64,000 nucleotides of DNA from Alcanivoracaceae bacterium (GTDB lineage: Bacteria; Pseudomonadota; Gammaproteobacteria; Pseudomonadales; Alcanivoracaceae). Below, one piece after another: positions 49,307 to 58,768 of the stretch; positions within the stretch are counted from its first letter, which is position 1; every line of letters begins with the position of its first letter. The position numbers and the translations under genes were made by a program. The notes beneath the pieces were generated by a model. It was not told where the DNA came from, did not search any database, and worked only from the letters and a program-made list of their open reading frames with translations. The stretch covers positions 415,948-479,947 of the forward strand of contig JARGOL010000001.1 of the NCBI GenBank assembly GCA_029212745.1. The letters are read 5' to 3'.

Positions 49307-49948
49307 ATGAGCAACGAATTCTCCCTCACTGCTGAGGCACGTTCCGACGCGGGGAAAGGTGCGAGCCGCCGCCTGCGTCGTGAGCAACGTGTTCCTGCCA
49401 TCATTTATGGTGGCGAAAAGGAACCGGAAATGGTCAGCCTGGAGCTGCGCGAGCTGGTCAAGGCGCTGGAAAACGAGGCGTTCTACAGCCACATCCTGAC
49501 GCTGGACCTGGGTGGCAAGAGCCAGCAGGCGGTTCTGCGTGACCTGCAGCGCCACCCGTCTCGGGGTTACCCGATGCACGCGGATTTCCTGCGTGTAGAC
49601 AAGACCCACAAGATCACCATGAACGTACCGCTGCACTTCACCAACGAAGAGAACTGCCCGGGCGTCAAGCAGGACGGCGGCGAAGTCCAGCACAATGCGT
49701 CTGAAGTGGAAGTCAGCTGTCTGCCCCAGGACCTGCCGGAGTTCATCGAAGTGGACATGTCCGAGATGGCCATGGACCAGATCCTGCACCTGTCTGACCT
49801 GACGCTGCCCAAGGGCGTCGAGCTGGTCCAGCTGTCCCACGAGCACGACCTGCCGGTGGCCTCCGTGCACGCCAAGAAGGCAGCCAAGGCCGAAGACGAA
49901 GAGGCTGAAGGCGAAGGCGGCGAGGAAGGCGAAGGCGGCGAAGAGTAA
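49307..49948 (+). CDS. rplY: 50S ribosomal protein L25 (Ctc form)
   Basis: Binds 5S rRNA. The 213-residue long form has the N-terminal L25 domain ([28 protein letters not shown]) and the extra TL5-type domain ([25 protein letters not shown]), then an acidic low-complexity tail of Glu and Gly. GGAG precedes the ATG. Followed by pth with a 15-base gap. Confidence 0.96.
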   Translation: MSNEFSLTAEARSDAGKGASRRLRREQRVPAIIYGGEKEPEMVSLELRELVKALENEAFYSHILTLDLGGKSQQAVLRDLQRHPSRGYPMHADFLRVDKTHKITMNVPLHFTNEENCPGVKQDGGEVQHNASEVEVSCLPQDLPEFIEVDMSEMAMDQILHLSDLTLPKGVELVQLSHEHDLPVASVHAKKAAKAEDEEAEGEGGEEGEGGEE

Positions 49949-49963
49949 GGGTGTATCGGTAGC

Positions 49964-50551
49964 GTGGCGGATCCCGTATTGCTTGTTGTTGGCCTGGCGA
50001 ACCCGGGCCGGGAATACGAAGACACCCGCCACAACGCTGGCGCCTGGTACGTGGACGCCCTGGCTCGCAGCCGGGGCGTTTCACTGTCCGAAGACAAGAA
50101 ATATTTCGGCCTTACCGGCCAGTTCAGCTTCGAAGGCAATACGGTTCGACTGCTGATCCCCACCACCTTCATGAACCGCAGCGGACAGGCCACGGCCGCG
50201 CTTGCCAACTTCTTCAAGATTCCTGTCCAGCAGATGCTGGTGGCCCACGACGAACTGGATCTTCCCCCTGGCGTAATCCGTCTCAAGAAAGGCGGCGGCC
50301 ACGGCGGCCACAACGGCCTGCGTGACATCATCAGCCGTCATGGCAACCAGAAAGACTTCCTGCGCATGCGCGTGGGCATTGGCCATCCAGGCGATGCCAG
50401 CAAGGTGACGCCGCATGTGCTGAACAAACCATCACGGGCTGACCGCGACCTGATTGACCGGGCCGTGGACGAGGCGGTCCACCACAGTGCTGACATCCTG
50501 CGCGGCGATGCGGCCGGGGCCATGAACCGGCTCAACGGTTTCAAAGCCTGA
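49964..50551 (+). CDS. pth: Peptidyl-tRNA hydrolase
   Basis: Recycles peptidyl-tRNA dropped from ribosomes. 195 residues with [21 protein letters not shown] (catalytic His), [20 protein letters not shown] and [13 protein letters not shown] start at 49964. Order rplY-pth-ychF is standard. Confidence 0.97.
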   Translation: MADPVLLVVGLANPGREYEDTRHNAGAWYVDALARSRGVSLSEDKKYFGLTGQFSFEGNTVRLLIPTTFMNRSGQATAALANFFKIPVQQMLVAHDELDLPPGVIRLKKGGGHGGHNGLRDIISRHGNQKDFLRMRVGIGHPGDASKVTPHVLNKPSRADRDLIDRAVDEAVHHSADILRGDAAGAMNRLNGFKA

Positions 50552-50633
50552 GACCGGCCTTTGCCGACGCCAGGGCGCGAACGCCCTCGACGATTCTGGT
50601 AGTATCGCCTGCTCGAAAACGGAGGTAGCAATC

Positions 50634-51725
50634 ATGGGTTTCAAGTGCGGCATCGTTGGTCTTCCCAACGTCGGCAAGTCCACGCTATTCAACGCCCTCA
50701 CCAAGGCGGGCATTGAGGCCCAGAATTTCCCGTTCTGCACCATCGAGCCCAACACCGGCGTGGTGCCGGTACCGGACGAACGCCTTGCCGTGCTGGAGAA
50801 GATCGTCAGCCCGGAGCGGGTATTGCCGGCGACCATGGAATTCGTCGATATCGCCGGGCTGGTGGCCGGGGCCTCCAAGGGCGAGGGCCTGGGCAACCAG
50901 TTCCTGGCAAACATCCGCGAGACAGACGCCATTGCCCACGTGGTGCGCTGCTTCTATGACGACAACGTGGTGCATGTGGCAGGCGCCGTATCGCCACTGG
51001 AAGACGTCGACACCATCAACACCGAGCTGGCCCTGGCGGACATGGATTCCGTGGACAAGGCCATGCTGCGCCTGCAGAAAGCCGCCAAGGGCCAGGACAA
51101 GGACGCCGCTGCAACCCTCAAGGTGCTGGAAAAACTCAAGCCGGCCCTGGACGAAGGCAAGCCGGCCCGCACGGTGGCGCTGGACGAGGACGAGATGAAG
51201 CGGATTCGCTCCCTCAACCTGCTCACCCTGAAGCCGGTGATGTATGTGGCCAACGTGGATGAGGACGGCTTCCAGGACAATCCGCTGCTGGACAGCGTGC
51301 GCGAACTGGCTGAGCAGGAGGGTGCGGTCGTGGTCCCCATCTGCGCCAAGATCGAATCCGAGATTGCCGAACTGGATGACGAGGAAAAAGCGGACTTTCT
51401 GGCGGAAATGAACATGGACGAACCGGGCCTGAACCGCGTCATACGCGCCGGTTACTCCCTGCTTGGCCTGCAGAACTATTTCACTGCCGGCAAGAAGGAA
51501 GTCCGTGCCTGGACCATTCGCACCGGTGCAACCGCACCGCAGGCAGCCGGTGTCATCCACACCGATTTCGAGAAGGGCTTTATCCGCGCCGAGGTCACTG
51601 CCTACGACGACTACGTCGCCAACAACGGCGAGCAGGGTGCCAAGGATGCCGGCAAATGGCGCCTGGAAGGCAAGGATTACGTGGTCGCCGACGGCGACGT
51701 GGTGCACTTCCGCTTCAACGTCTGA
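50634..51725 (+). CDS. ychF: Redox-responsive ATPase/GTPase YchF
   Basis: Obg-family P-loop protein that prefers ATP and binds ribosomes. 363 residues, Walker [15 protein letters not shown], switch [27 protein letters not shown] in the NKxD position and a C-terminal TGS domain ([20 protein letters not shown]). GGAGG upstream of the ATG. Confidence 0.97.
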   Translation: MGFKCGIVGLPNVGKSTLFNALTKAGIEAQNFPFCTIEPNTGVVPVPDERLAVLEKIVSPERVLPATMEFVDIAGLVAGASKGEGLGNQFLANIRETDAIAHVVRCFYDDNVVHVAGAVSPLEDVDTINTELALADMDSVDKAMLRLQKAAKGQDKDAAATLKVLEKLKPALDEGKPARTVALDEDEMKRIRSLNLLTLKPVMYVANVDEDGFQDNPLLDSVRELAEQEGAVVVPICAKIESEIAELDDEEKADFLAEMNMDEPGLNRVIRAGYSLLGLQNYFTAGKKEVRAWTIRTGATAPQAAGVIHTDFEKGFIRAEVTAYDDYVANNGEQGAKDAGKWRLEGKDYVVADGDVVHFRFNV

Positions 51726-51803
51726 GGCCGGAAAAGGGTTATTTGCGCCGCGGACTTGACAGGACACAGGGGGTGCCGGAAAATTCGCGGCCTTGCAGAA
51801 TAC

Positions 51804-51880
51804 GGCTACGTAGCTCAGCTGGTTAGAGCACAGCACTCATAATGCTGGGGTCGGTGGTTCAAGTCCACCCGTAGCCACCA
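51804..51880 (+). tRNA. tRNA-Met (CAU, elongator)
   Basis: 77 bases with encoded CCA. Acceptor GGCTACG / CGTAGCC, anticodon stem CAGCA/TGCTG with loop CTCATAA (CAU), T-arm GTGGTTCAAGTCCAC. The first 15 bases equal E. coli elongator tRNA-Met as I recall it. The acceptor pairs fully from base 1, so it is not an initiator. Confidence 0.94.
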
Positions 51881-52008
51881 TCTTCCGTCCTGATGCTCTC
51901 CACACGCCCCAACTGCGCGCCCCGGCATGCCAGGGGTCGGCACGGGCAGGACACATACCAACCAGCCCGACCCAGCCGTGCCCGTGACCACGGAACCAAG
52001 GACAGCCC

Positions 52009-52767
52009 ATGCGCCATCTTCTCAACGTTCTCAATTCGGTGCGCGCCTCCACGGCCCGACGCTGGCGTGGCAGCATGACCCGCACAGGACGGGTGCAGCC
52101 GGCAGAGCCTCTGCGGCTGTTTGATTGTGAGGGTGACGCAGCCTGTCGGCTGGTGCGCGAGGCCCTGACAGAGCTGGACCTGGATGCGATCATCCTGCCG
52201 TGCCCGGACGGCGGGCACCGCTATGCCAATGAACTGGAGAACCTGAGCGGTTCACGCACACCGCCGTTCCTGATTGACCTGGATACGGACCGCGAGGCGC
52301 AAGGTGCCGAGGCCATCCTGACATACCTGTTCGAGCACTATGCCGACCGCCCTGTCCCGGCTGCGCTTACCGCGTCGAGCGCCAACCTGGCGCAATCCGC
52401 ACGGGCGAGCCGGATCCGCGGCAATGCCGGACGGACGGTACGCCGCTCGCAACCCGCACGGCAGTTACTGACCCTGTATTCATTCGAAAGCAGCCCCTAC
52501 TCCCGCCCTGTGCGCGAACGCCTGTGCGAACTGGAGCTGGGCTACCGGCTGATCAACCTGGGCAAGCAACAGCTGGCCGATGTGGGCCCGGCGAAGCTGC
52601 ACCTGACACTGAAGCCTTATCGCCCTCTGCCGGGCACCAAGCGCGCCGCCTTTTTTGCCCGCCATGGCAACGTCCAGGTGCCTTACCTGGAAGACCCGAA
52701 CACGGACACCGCCCTGTTCGAGTCCGCCGATATCCTCGCCTACCTGGACCGGGCCTACGGCGGCTGA
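52009..52767 (+). CDS. Protein with two glutathione S-transferase N-terminal-like domains
   Basis: 252 residues. Two thioredoxin-fold segments: residues 35-115 (LRLFDCEGDAACRLVREALTEL, RTPPFLIDLDTD, GAEAILTYLFEHY) and 150-250 (LTLYSFESSPYSRPVRERLC, VQVPYLEDPNTD, ESADILAYLDRAYGG). The second lacks a CxxC, having SSPYS. The first has Cys at D-C-E-G-D-A-A-C, a spaced pair. No GST helical domain. Likely a glutathione- or redox-related protein. Followed 60 bases later by a peroxidase. Confidence 0.75.
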   Translation: MRHLLNVLNSVRASTARRWRGSMTRTGRVQPAEPLRLFDCEGDAACRLVREALTELDLDAIILPCPDGGHRYANELENLSGSRTPPFLIDLDTDREAQGAEAILTYLFEHYADRPVPAALTASSANLAQSARASRIRGNAGRTVRRSQPARQLLTLYSFESSPYSRPVRERLCELELGYRLINLGKQQLADVGPAKLHLTLKPYRPLPGTKRAAFFARHGNVQVPYLEDPNTDTALFESADILAYLDRAYGG

Positions 52768-52827
52768 TACTCGCGCCGCTTTGACGGCACGCCGGATACC
52801 TTCGATGACAGGCTTGGAGGACGCGGC

Positions 52828-53394
52828 ATGCGCATCGCCACAACACTGACTGTCACCCTGTTTACCCTGGCCGGCCTGCTGGCAGCCAGCCCGGCCGCCC
52901 GGGCGGATTGCAACAACCTGCTGGATTACCAGTCCCGGCGTCTGCACAGCGAACAGACACTGGACCTGTGCAGCCATGCGCGCGGCAAAGTGCTGCTGGT
53001 GGTCAATACCGCCAGCCAGTGCGGCTTCACCCCGCAATTCAAGGGGCTTGAATCGCTTTACCAGAGATACCGCGATGACGGCTTCACCGTGGTGGGCTTC
53101 CCGTCCGATGACTTCCGCCAGGAATACGCGGACGAACAGAAGACAGCATCGGTGTGCTTTATCAACTATGGCGTCACCTTTCCGATGATGTCTGCCAGCG
53201 CGGTGACGGGCGCCAATGCCAATACCCTGTTCCGGGCCCTGGCTGAAAAAGCCGGTCCGCCACGCTGGAACTTCCACAAATACCTGATTGGACGGGACGG
53301 CACTGTCATTGCCGCATTCCCCTCCAGTGAAAAGCCCCTGGGCGGAGCCCTGGAAACGCAGATCCGGGCGGCACTGGAGGCGCCCGCGCCTTGA
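52828..53394 (+). CDS. Exported glutathione-peroxidase family protein
   Basis: 188 residues with a Sec signal (TLTVTLFTLAGLLAASPAARA), so probably periplasmic. The peroxidatic Cys is in NTASQCGFTPQFKGLE and the Trp/Asn pair in PRWNFHKYLIGRDG. The usual C-N-Q-F motif is replaced by FPSDDFRQE, so the tetrad Gln is not in its place. A thiol peroxidase that may use thioredoxin-like donors instead of glutathione. Confidence 0.87.
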   Translation: MRIATTLTVTLFTLAGLLAASPAARADCNNLLDYQSRRLHSEQTLDLCSHARGKVLLVVNTASQCGFTPQFKGLESLYQRYRDDGFTVVGFPSDDFRQEYADEQKTASVCFINYGVTFPMMSASAVTGANANTLFRALAEKAGPPRWNFHKYLIGRDGTVIAAFPSSEKPLGGALETQIRAALEAPAP

Positions 53395-53471
53395 TGGCAC
53401 GGTAACGTTTGTTTGCCGTTAACAGGCTGGCACCGTACCCTATCGGTACTCCTTCCATCAGGTCAGCCACA

Positions 53472-55568
53472 GTGCCGCAATCGAGTCATTCCTGGACCCG
53501 GAAACAGCGTTTCCTTGCCATCGGTGTTCTCGCCGGGATCTATTTCCTGACCGGGCGTGCGGGCCTGAGCCTGTACATTACCGAGGTGGGGGCGACCCTG
53601 GTCTGGCCGCCCACGGGCATCAGTATTGCCGCCCTGCTGGTGTTCGGCCTGCGCCTCTGGCCCGGCATCTTTGCCGGCGCCCTGCTCACCAATCTCGCCA
53701 TGGGCAACCCGGTAACGGCCACCGCCGTCGCCGCCGGCAACACCGCAGAAGCGGTCACCGCTTACGCGCTGCTACGCATGCTCAACTATCACCAGCATCC
53801 GTTCAATGGCGTCAGGCCCGTGCTTGCCTTCTTTGTCCTGGCGGCAATGATTGCCCCGGCCGTCAGTGCCACCGTGGGCGCCGCCAGCCTGACTCTCACC
53901 GGACTGGCGCCGCAGTTCATGTTTCCCAGCCTGTGGCGGCTGTGGTGGGCCGGAGACATGATGGGTGCGCTGCTGCTGACGCCGCTTCTGGTACTGCTGG
54001 CCAACGCCCGCCAGGAAGTGATCCCCGCCAGCGGCGAATGGCCACAACGGCTGGCCGAGTCATCAGTGATGCTGTTCCTTGGCCTCATGGCCGTGGTCCT
54101 GTCCCACGGCGACATCCTTGCCCCGGCCATCTCCAGCCAGCTCACCTACCTGCCCATCATCCCGGTGCTGTGGGCGGCCTTGCGTTTCTCCCGCATCACA
54201 GCACTGAGCCACAGTTTCGCGGTCGCCGCGCTGGCCATCGCCCTGACCATCATTGCCGTGCGTGACGCCGGCCGGGACAGCGCCAACGATGCGCTGTTGC
54301 TGCTGTATATCTACCTGGTGGTGCAGAACCTGGTGGTACTGCTGGTCTCCACCGTCGTCCATGAACGCAACCGGATGGAACAGGCACTCAAACAGGCACG
54401 TCAGCAGGCCGAGGCGGCATCCGCCCAGAAGAGCCAGTTCCTGACCAATATCAGTCATGAAATTCGCACGCCCCTGAACGGCATCCTGGGTGTCACCGCC
54501 CTGATGCTGCCCTCCGCCAGCAATGACACCCAGCGTGACCAGTTGCGCATTATCCAGAGCAGTGCCGACAGTTTGCTGAGCATCCTCAATGACGTGCTCG
54601 ACCATGCCCGCATCGAGGCCGGCAAGCTGACTATCGAAAAGCGCACGTTCTTCCTGCCACGCCTGCTGCGCGACGTTGTCGGCCTGTTCGAATCCCAGGC
54701 TGAAGCCAAGGGCCTGCGCATGGTGACCAGCTTCCAGGGGGATCTGCCACGATACGTGGTCCAGGATGACATTCGCCTTCGCCAGATACTGGTCAACCTG
54801 ATCAGTAACGCTGTGAAGTTCACCCGCCGCGGGAGTGTCACCCTGGAAGCGTCACTGGTTGACTCGGACCAACACGAACCGCGTGTACAGTTTGTTGTGC
54901 GGGATACCGGCATCGGCATTCCGGGCGCGGCCATGTCCCATGTTTTCGAGGCGTTCACCCAGGCAGACAGCTCCACATCACGACTGTTTGGCGGCAGCGG
55001 ACTGGGGCTGACTATCAGCAAGCAGCTGGCCGAGCGGCTGGGGGGCTCGCTTGAACTGGTCTCTCTGGAGGGCGTCGGCACAGAGGTGGGCGTCACCCTG
55101 CCCATGCGGCTGGCCAGCCAGTTGCAGATTGAAAACCTGGAGCGCTCTGCGCCCTTCAATGAGGGGGAGACCGGCAAGACCTCCGCCTTGATTCTCAACA
55201 AACATGTCCTTGTTGTTGAAGATAATGACATCAATGCGCAGGTTACTGAGCAGATGCTCAAGAAACTCGGCTTCAAGGCCACCGTGGCCACCGACGGAGA
55301 GCAGGCACTGGCGCGCTGGCAGCAGGGCTTTGACCTGATTCTGATGGACTGCAACATGCCACGCATGGATGGCTACCAGGCGACGCGCGAAATACGCAAG
55401 CTGGAGCGGGACGCCCAGGCCCACATCCCCATTGTGGCCCTGACGGCCAATGCCATGAAGGAAGAGCGGGAAAAGTGCCTGTCTGCGGGCATGGATGACT
55501 ATCTGCCCAAGCCGATCCGCCTGCATCAGCTGGAAGCCACCCTGAAACGCCATCTGGCGCCGACCTGA
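53472..55568 (+). CDS. MASE1-containing hybrid sensor histidine kinase
   Basis: 698 residues from GTG 53472 (a TTG at 53409 would add 21). N-terminal MASE1 sensor with eight or so spans (FLTGRAGLSLYITEVGATLVWPP begins it), a short coiled coil, HisKA with phospho-His in FLTNISHEIRTPLNGI, HATPase (RQILVNLISNAVKFT, DTGIGIPG, LFGGSGLGLTISKQL) and a receiver (VLVVEDNDINAQV, phospho-Asp in LILMDCNMPRMDGY, ALTANAM). No partner regulator is adjacent; output probably goes through a phosphotransfer protein elsewhere. Confidence 0.92.
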   Translation: MPQSSHSWTRKQRFLAIGVLAGIYFLTGRAGLSLYITEVGATLVWPPTGISIAALLVFGLRLWPGIFAGALLTNLAMGNPVTATAVAAGNTAEAVTAYALLRMLNYHQHPFNGVRPVLAFFVLAAMIAPAVSATVGAASLTLTGLAPQFMFPSLWRLWWAGDMMGALLLTPLLVLLANARQEVIPASGEWPQRLAESSVMLFLGLMAVVLSHGDILAPAISSQLTYLPIIPVLWAALRFSRITALSHSFAVAALAIALTIIAVRDAGRDSANDALLLLYIYLVVQNLVVLLVSTVVHERNRMEQALKQARQQAEAASAQKSQFLTNISHEIRTPLNGILGVTALMLPSASNDTQRDQLRIIQSSADSLLSILNDVLDHARIEAGKLTIEKRTFFLPRLLRDVVGLFESQAEAKGLRMVTSFQGDLPRYVVQDDIRLRQILVNLISNAVKFTRRGSVTLEASLVDSDQHEPRVQFVVRDTGIGIPGAAMSHVFEAFTQADSSTSRLFGGSGLGLTISKQLAERLGGSLELVSLEGVGTEVGVTLPMRLASQLQIENLERSAPFNEGETGKTSALILNKHVLVVEDNDINAQVTEQMLKKLGFKATVATDGEQALARWQQGFDLILMDCNMPRMDGYQATREIRKLERDAQAHIPIVALTANAMKEEREKCLSAGMDDYLPKPIRLHQLEATLKRHLAPT

Positions 55569-55644
55569 CCAGCGCCTTCACCCCACACCGACGCGGCGTT
55601 GTTTGTTATGCTTTTCAGTCAACCTGAATCGAGGGCCGGCACCC

Positions 55645-55959
55645 GTGAGCCACAAGGACCTGCAGCGCCAGCGCATAAAGCGGCAGACGGACGAGTTTCT
55701 CGCCCGCGGTGGCCGCATACGCCGGGTGGAATCGGGCACCACGGGGGAGACGGATAACAAGCCACGCCAACGCGCCATGGTGTTCGAGGGAACGCGTGCC
55801 CCGCGCACCTACGTACCCGAGGTGATCGCCGCGGTGGAGGCCCGTCGCAAGCTCAAGCGAAAGGCCACCTCTTCGCGCCGCCCCCAGCGCCGTCCACGCC
55901 GTAAAATGGTCTATGACGACTTTGGCGAACCGCTGCGTTGGGAGTGGGTGGACGAGTAG
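55645..55959 (+). CDS. Small basic protein of unknown function
   Basis: 104 residues from GTG 55645. Strongly basic, with RQTDEFLARGGRIRRVESG near the N-terminus, a central EGTRAPRTYVPEVIAAVEARRKLKRK, an Arg-rich RRPQRRPRRK and the acidic/aromatic end YDDFGEPLRWEWVDE. The FLARGG motif recurs in other small gammaproteobacterial proteins, including the end of the RNA-polymerase binding protein SutA, but the rest does not match SutA. Nucleic-acid binding is plausible. Confidence 0.65.
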   Translation: MSHKDLQRQRIKRQTDEFLARGGRIRRVESGTTGETDNKPRQRAMVFEGTRAPRTYVPEVIAAVEARRKLKRKATSSRRPQRRPRRKMVYDDFGEPLRWEWVDE

Positions 55960-56001
55960 ACCTTCACGCGCTGGAGGCCTTTGCACTGGCATCCTGTCCA
56001 A

Positions 56002-56319
56002 ATGTCACAACAAACCGCAATGCAACAGTTTCTGGCCGACTGGTTTCGCAAGCAGCTTGACCAGGCCAATGCCGATTTCAGTCGCGAACCGCTCAGTTAT
56101 GACGGCAACAGTGAGTATGACCGGCTGTGCTATTCGCTGGTGGCCGAGGCCGAACGGCTTTGCCGTCTGCGCTTTGGCACCGCTCCCTCCGGGTGTGAGC
56201 TGCAGCGCGCGCTGGCCGCCGCTGAGTTTGGCCGCTCACGCAGGGACCGACTGGCGCAACCGTGGTGGAAGAAGGGAATGAAAAAGCTGCTCTCCCGTCT
56301 TCGCCGCACACGGAAATGA
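56002..56319 (+). CDS. Small hypothetical protein
   Basis: 105 residues from ATG 56002; no clear Shine-Dalgarno. Contains MQQFLADWFRKQLDQANADF, SEYDRLCYSLVAEAERLCRL and a basic C-terminal tail ending KKLLSRLRRTRK. No domain recognised. It lies 42 bases after the basic protein on the same strand, perhaps cotranscribed, and nearly abuts the convergent EAL gene. Confidence 0.55.
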   Translation: MSQQTAMQQFLADWFRKQLDQANADFSREPLSYDGNSEYDRLCYSLVAEAERLCRLRFGTAPSGCELQRALAAAEFGRSRRDRLAQPWWKKGMKKLLSRLRRTRK

Positions 56320-56327
56320 GGCAGGCC

Positions 56328-58535
56328 TCAGACCACGGCGTCCATCTTCGAAAACCGCAACATCAGCTCGGGCAGCGGCACCGGCTTTGCGATGGCAAAG
56401 CCCTGGACAAAATCCACGCCCAGGGCAGCCACGCGCTCCCGAGTCGACCTGTCACCGACAAATTCGGCAATAGTCTGCAACTGCATGGTGGTTGCCACGT
56501 CGGTAATCGCACGGATTATGGATTGATGGACACTGTTATCGACAACATCCCTGACGAAGCGTCCGTCGATCTTGACATAGTCCAGGGGGAACCGTGTCAG
56601 GTACTCGAACGTCGCCAGACCGGTGCCGAAATCATCGAGGGAAATTCTGTGGCCGTCTTCGCGTAATGCTTTCAATAACCCGTCTGCCTGGTTCCAGTCG
56701 CTGATCATTTGCGTTTCAGTCACTTCAAAGCATATGCACCGGGCTGGCAGTGATGATCGCTGCCTCAGCTCACGCAACCACTCATGAAAACCGGGGTCAG
56801 CGAGGGTCATGCCGGACAGATTGATGGCACACTTGTCGAGCAGCGGCAGCCAGTGCGGGTATTTCTCCGCCCAGTCATGTACCGCTTTCACGACCCAACG
56901 GTCAACGTCGCCAGAGAGGCCATAGTCCTCCGCCACCGGCAAAAATTCTGCAGGTGAAATGATCGAGCCGTCGCGCCCCTTCATGCGCAACAGCACTTCA
57001 AAGGAGATTTTCCCGGCGTCACCCTCCGCCTTCCGGATCTCCTGGGCGAACAGGACCAGCCTGTCGCTGGACAGGGCTTCTTTCAGCTCCTCGAGCATTT
57101 TCAGGCGTTGCTGCCGACGCTGCACACGCGGGTCATCCAGGGTGCAGCGGGCCACAGGATAGTCCCGCGCCGTGGCCGCCTGCGCGGCCATCTGCCGGGC
57201 GGCGGACAGGGCCCGGGCAGGGTCATCGCCGGTTTCTATCCGCACACTCCCCACAGCGACAAACATCCGGTAAATAGCCTCGGGCTCGATATACACCTGG
57301 CCGTTCAGGTGGCTGATAATGCGTTCTATCCCGCGATCAAAGCTGCCCGTGTCATTGCCTGCCCAGAAAAACCCGAACTGCCCCTGGGCCAGCCGCGCCA
57401 CTACCGGCACGTCCGGAAAACACCTGCGGATCTCCGCTGCCGCATGCTTCTCAAGCCGAACCGAAAAGGATTCATCCAGAAGATCATGAGCTTCATCAAA
57501 GTTGGACAGCTCAACCACAACCAACTGGCTTTCTGTCCCGGGAACATGGCGTCGCCGCTCAAGCACATCGTTGAGCAATCCCCTGTCATTCTTCAATCCG
57601 GTAACAAGATCCCGCTGCGAGCGGTCCTCAAAACGCCTCAGCAGGCTGTTACGCTCCTTACTGACTGCCTGGACAAGCTGGGTCATCACCGTCACCACGA
57701 AAACGACGATCACCGCCTCGAGCAAGGCAAAACCCGGGGCCTCCAGCGTGGACCGGGCCACCACCACGAACCCTGGCACCAGCACGCCCACCAGCGCGAC
57801 ACTTGCAGGCGCCAACCAGCGGTCCCGACTGATGGCCACCCAGGCCAGAAGGGGGAAATAGAAGTAGGTGAGGACCTTGCCGTACAGGTACTGCCCGCCC
57901 TCGATGAGGACATAGTTGCACGCCACGAGCATCAACAGGCCAACGATGTAGACGATGTTCCTGGCCGACAGTCGCACTGCTCGCACCCTGTGCACCAGGG
58001 CGTAGCAGACCTGCTGCGCCAACGGCGCAAAAAGCATCACACCCAGTGACTCGGACAGCCAGTACACCAGCATGACATCGGCAAAGAAGAAATCGGAAAA
58101 ATAGCCCAGCTCGCGCACCGCCAGGGTCACGATAGCGCTGAAGGGCAACATCACCCCCACGCAGCCCGACGCATAGAAGCGCAGGGTATCCGACAGTGAA
58201 CTGAGCAGACGACTGGTATGGAGCGACTTGTGCAGCAGGAAGGTAATGACGAATGCCACCGTCGCTTCCAGCAGCGACACAGCAACAGACAGGGACAACG
58301 AGTACCCGGCATGGAGAAACCACGCTGAAAGGGTCAGTGCATACACCGGGAAAACAGTTCTGCCAAGCACCAGACCTGCGCCCACGGCGATCCCGATGGG
58401 CGGCCACACGGCAGACATGTCTGAAATGCCAGCAGAGAGCTGCCGGGACATTTCCGCAGCCAGCAGGGTGGCTGCGGAGATGCCCGCGAGAAGTAGAAGG
58501 TGCTGCCTCAGAGGCAGTCTGGCAGACCAGTTCAT
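56328..58535 (-). CDS. MASE1-GGDEF-EAL protein, probable c-di-GMP phosphodiesterase
   Basis: 735 residues. An N-terminal MASE1-like membrane domain (about eight spans, DMSAVWPPIGIAVGAGLVLG) is followed by a GGDEF domain whose motif has become AQGQF (in RLAQGQFGFF), so cyclase activity is unlikely. The EAL domain keeps catalytic residues: FEVLLRMKG, INLSGM, CFEVTETQM, SLDDFGTGLATFEYL, VKIDGRFV, IAEFVG and QGFAIA. It should lower c-di-GMP, affecting biofilm versus motility. Divergent from the hydrolase gene at 58769. Confidence 0.9.
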   Translation of the reverse strand: MNWSARLPLRQHLLLLAGISAATLLAAEMSRQLSAGISDMSAVWPPIGIAVGAGLVLGRTVFPVYALTLSAWFLHAGYSLSLSVAVSLLEATVAFVITFLLHKSLHTSRLLSSLSDTLRFYASGCVGVMLPFSAIVTLAVRELGYFSDFFFADVMLVYWLSESLGVMLFAPLAQQVCYALVHRVRAVRLSARNIVYIVGLLMLVACNYVLIEGGQYLYGKVLTYFYFPLLAWVAISRDRWLAPASVALVGVLVPGFVVVARSTLEAPGFALLEAVIVVFVVTVMTQLVQAVSKERNSLLRRFEDRSQRDLVTGLKNDRGLLNDVLERRRHVPGTESQLVVVELSNFDEAHDLLDESFSVRLEKHAAAEIRRCFPDVPVVARLAQGQFGFFWAGNDTGSFDRGIERIISHLNGQVYIEPEAIYRMFVAVGSVRIETGDDPARALSAARQMAAQAATARDYPVARCTLDDPRVQRRQQRLKMLEELKEALSSDRLVLFAQEIRKAEGDAGKISFEVLLRMKGRDGSIISPAEFLPVAEDYGLSGDVDRWVVKAVHDWAEKYPHWLPLLDKCAINLSGMTLADPGFHEWLRELRQRSSLPARCICFEVTETQMISDWNQADGLLKALREDGHRISLDDFGTGLATFEYLTRFPLDYVKIDGRFVRDVVDNSVHQSIIRAITDVATTMQLQTIAEFVGDRSTRERVAALGVDFVQGFAIAKPVPLPELMLRFSKMDAVV

Positions 58536-58768
58536 GCTTTATCGTCACTGGATCACCGTCAACGCCGCGTGACACGGCATGCTGACCGCGGCCGCACGCA
58601 TGCTGAGTGCCTGCCCGGCAGGAGGATATTCACATTTCCTGCACACCAAAAAGGGCTGCATGTAGCGCCAGAAAGACACCCCTGCCAGAGCTTCTGGTGG
58701 CGAAGAGTTTCCAGCAGGGACGCAGGAGAGTAATTTGGTAATCCATCCGTTAACCGAGGGAGATTGAT

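Noticed and set aside
51804-51880. Possibility that the CAU tRNA is tRNA-Ile2 or initiator tRNA
   Set aside because: The acceptor stem is fully paired (unlike an initiator), and the 5' half matches elongator tRNA-Met as recalled.
55645-55959. Calling the small basic protein SutA because of its FLARGG motif
   Set aside because: SutA is acidic and its conserved parts do not match beyond this short motif.
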